64,000 nucleotides of DNA, taken from assembly GCF_023155855.1 (NCBI RefSeq), contig NZ_JAKNUT010000006.1:186001-250000 (forward strand), in the 5' to 3' direction. This stretch comes from Microbacterium aoyamense (lineage in GTDB: Bacteria > Actinomycetota > Actinomycetes > Actinomycetales > Microbacteriaceae). Both the position numbers and the translations under genes were made by a program. This document shows, in pieces, positions 62,166 through 64,000 of the stretch; the stretch's first letter is position 1; each line of letters starts with the position of its first letter. Below the pieces are notes generated by a model. It ran no database searches. It saw only the letters and a list, made by a program, of their open reading frames with translations, and had not been told where the DNA came from.

Positions 62166-64000
62166 ATGGATGCCGCGCCCCTGAACGTCGCACCCGGCTC
62201 CCTCGTCCGCGTGCGAGACGCCGACTGGCTCGTGACCAACGCGAGCCCCACTCAAGACGGACTCCTCGTCGAGGTCACGGGTCTCTCCGAGCTCGTCCGA
62301 GACACCCGCGCCGCGTTCTACGAGCACCTCGACGAGATCGTTCCCTACGACCCTCGCCAGACGAAGGTCCGCGCCGACGATTCACCGAAGTACCGCCGAA
62401 GCAGGCTCTGGCTCGAGTCCACGCTCCGCAAGACCCCGATCCCGCTCGGCGAAGGTAAACTCTCGGTTTCGACGCAGATGCTCACCGACGCCCTCGGTTA
62501 CCAGCGTTCGGCGGTCCGCAAGGCGCTGAGCGCCGACAACCTTCGCCCTCGGATCCTCCTCGCCGACACGGTGGGGCTCGGCAAGACGATCGAGATCGGC
62601 ATGATCCTCTCCGAACTCGTGCGCCGCGGCCGCGGCGAGCGCATACTGATTGTCACACCAAAACACGTGCTCGAGCAGATGCAGTTCGAGATGTGGACGC
62701 GGTTCGCTCTGCCGTTCGTCCGCCTCGACTCGGTCGGCATCCAGCGCGTGCGCCAGAAGCTCCCCGCGACCCGCAACCCGTTCAGCCTCTACAAGCGCGT
62801 CATCATCTCGATGGACACCCTCAAACAGGACCGCTACCTCAACCACCTGCGCAAGCATCAGTGGGATGCCGTCGTGATCGACGAGTCCCACAACCTCACC
62901 GGTTCCGGCACGCAGAACAACGCACTCGCTCGCGTGCTCGCGCCGAACACCGAAGCGATGATCCTCGCGTCGGCGACCCCGCACAACGGCAACAAAGAGT
63001 CGTTCGCCGAACTCATCCGCCTGCTCGAACCGACCGCGGTCGGCCCCGACGGCGACATCAACCGTGAGGCGCTCGACCGGCTCGTCGTCCGCCGCCATCG
63101 CCACTCCCCCGAGGTCGCCCGTGAGGTGGGCGACGACTGGGTCGAGCGCAAGGATCTGCAGCACCTGCTCGTCGACGCTTCCCTGGAAGAGGATGCCGTC
63201 GCCCACGAGCTCGCGGACGTCTGGCTTTATCCGGCGGCAGGCTCGAGCCCATACTCGGGCGAGAACAAGGGTCTCTTCCCCTGGACCCTGGCGAAGGCCT
63301 ACCTGTCGAGTCCCCCCGCCCTCGTCGAATCGGTCAAGAACCGCATCCGCACTCTCGGCGAGGAGCGCACCGACGCGCAACAACGTGAGCGCGAGTCACT
63401 CGATCGGCTGCTCGCCCTCGCGAAGGACAGTGCTGCGAGCCCCTCGGCGAAGCTCGAGCAGCTCGTCACGTATCTCAAGGGCATCGGCGTCTCGAAATCG
63501 TCCGACATGCGCGCGGTCGTCTTCTCGGAGCGTGTGCCCACGCTCCTTTGGCTCCAGCAGCAGCTTCAGACGCAGCTCGGCCTCAAGCCCGAACAGGTCG
63601 CCGTGCTGCACGGCGGGCTGTCGGATGTCGAGCAGCAGGAGGTCGTCGAGTCCTTCAAGCTCTCCGCGTCCCCGATCCGCATCCTCGTCACGGGCGACAT
63701 CGCCTCCGAGGGCGTGAACCTGCACGCCCAGTGCCACGAGCTCATCCACTTCGACATCCCGTGGAGCCTCATCCGCATCGAGCAGCGCAACGGCCGCATC
63801 GACCGGTACGGCCAGCGCCACGCCCCGCAGATCACGACGCTCCTCCTGCGACCGACACACGAGAAGTTCGTCGGCGACATCCGGGTGCTCACCAAGCTCG
63901 TCGATCGCGAGACCGAGGCTCATGGAGCCCTCGGTGACGCCGGCGCGCTCATGGGCTCGTACAGCGTCGCCGCAGAGGAGAAGGCGGTCGAAGCGGCGCT
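62166..64000 (+). CDS. drmD: SNF2-family helicase, DISARM DrmD-like (partial, runs off the window)
   Basis: The first 611 codons of a RapA/SNF2-type ATPase; the 3' end lies outside. It opens with a small SH3-like DNA-contact region (GSLVRVRDADWLVTN). Walker A is LLADTVGLGKTIEIG (131-145), Walker B is VVIDESHNL (236-244), motif III is LASATPHNGN (267-276), and motif VI is RIEQRNGRIDRYGQ near 560. This is the layout of DISARM class 1 DrmD. ATG 62166 has GAGGA six bases upstream; GTG 62148 is an in-frame alternative. It is divergent from the HATPase-helicase-drmA-drmB operon. The adenine methylase that normally accompanies drmD is not within the window. Confidence 0.85.
   Translation, partial: MDAAPLNVAPGSLVRVRDADWLVTNASPTQDGLLVEVTGLSELVRDTRAAFYEHLDEIVPYDPRQTKVRADDSPKYRRSRLWLESTLRKTPIPLGEGKLSVSTQMLTDALGYQRSAVRKALSADNLRPRILLADTVGLGKTIEIGMILSELVRRGRGERILIVTPKHVLEQMQFEMWTRFALPFVRLDSVGIQRVRQKLPATRNPFSLYKRVIISMDTLKQDRYLNHLRKHQWDAVVIDESHNLTGSGTQNNALARVLAPNTEAMILASATPHNGNKESFAELIRLLEPTAVGPDGDINREALDRLVVRRHRHSPEVAREVGDDWVERKDLQHLLVDASLEEDAVAHELADVWLYPAAGSSPYSGENKGLFPWTLAKAYLSSPPALVESVKNRIRTLGEERTDAQQRERESLDRLLALAKDSAASPSAKLEQLVTYLKGIGVSKSSDMRAVVFSERVPTLLWLQQQLQTQLGLKPEQVAVLHGGLSDVEQQEVVESFKLSASPIRILVTGDIASEGVNLHAQCHELIHFDIPWSLIRIEQRNGRIDRYGQRHAPQITTLLLRPTHEKFVGDIRVLTKLVDRETEAHGALGDAGALMGSYSVAAEEKAVEAA

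Noticed and set aside
62116..62184. 22-codon ORF overlapping the drmD start
   Set aside because: Arg-rich and without the stop-start overlap seen at the two other leader ORFs; only chance spacing.

Overview
The window is high-GC DNA from an actinobacterium, most likely a Microbacterium or close Microbacteriaceae relative. Pointers are the Lsr2 protein, the DUF222-HNH protein, an REase_MTES_1575-type C-terminus on a large helicase-like protein, GTG starts with GGAGG ribosome sites, ATGA/GTGA gene overlaps, and very frequent use of the heptamer GGATGCC/GGCATCC. No rRNA, tRNA, CRISPR array, IS element or prophage gene was recognised.

Left part, about 1-31.2 kb, is ordinary chromosome. In order: the tail of a probable FmdB protein and mscL; a helicase-like protein with degenerate ATPase motifs; an alkyltransferase-like protein whose catalytic Cys is Val; an acetate-type symporter operon (actP, DUF485) with a divergent GAF-LuxR regulator; lsr2; the proton-translocating transhydrogenase pntA-pntB; a Tat-exported phospholipase C-like enzyme; a 2,2-dialkylglycine decarboxylase; MOSC, esterase, Rossmann and ADH-type enzymes; a pantothenate operon (DUF2520, panC, panB); a methionine ABC importer (metN, metI, metQ); a lipoprotein nuclease; a spermidine-synthase-like protein; DUF222-HNH; and small enzymes.

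Right part, about 31.6-64 kb, reads as a defence island built of several transcription units. (i) A plus-strand operon: a 23-codon leader ORF, an ADP-ribosylglycohydrolase fused to a tyrosine/dual-specificity phosphatase, an FRG-domain protein, a membrane-anchored GTPase, a C-tail-anchored protein and an unknown protein. (ii) A minus-strand pair: NERD-helicase and a pentapeptide-repeat protein. (iii) A plus-strand operon: a 25-codon leader ORF, DUF6361, a two-motif phospholipase D protein and a large SF2 helicase. (iv) A minus-strand block: a sacsin-type HATPase-helicase, DrmA, DrmB, and an AddB-like/AddA-like helicase-nuclease pair. (v) A divergent SNF2 helicase (DrmD-like) that runs off the right edge. 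Units iv and v are the DISARM-like core (drmA, drmB, drmD), with extra nucleic-acid enzymes and no methylase inside the window.

The strongest candidates for something undescribed are unit i, a possible ADP-ribosylation-linked system, and the combination of DrmABD with a HATPase-helicase, an AddAB-like machine and the DUF6361-PLD-helicase trio. The 33.2-36.2 kb segment contains no copy of the otherwise common GGATGCC word, which supports recent acquisition of that part.
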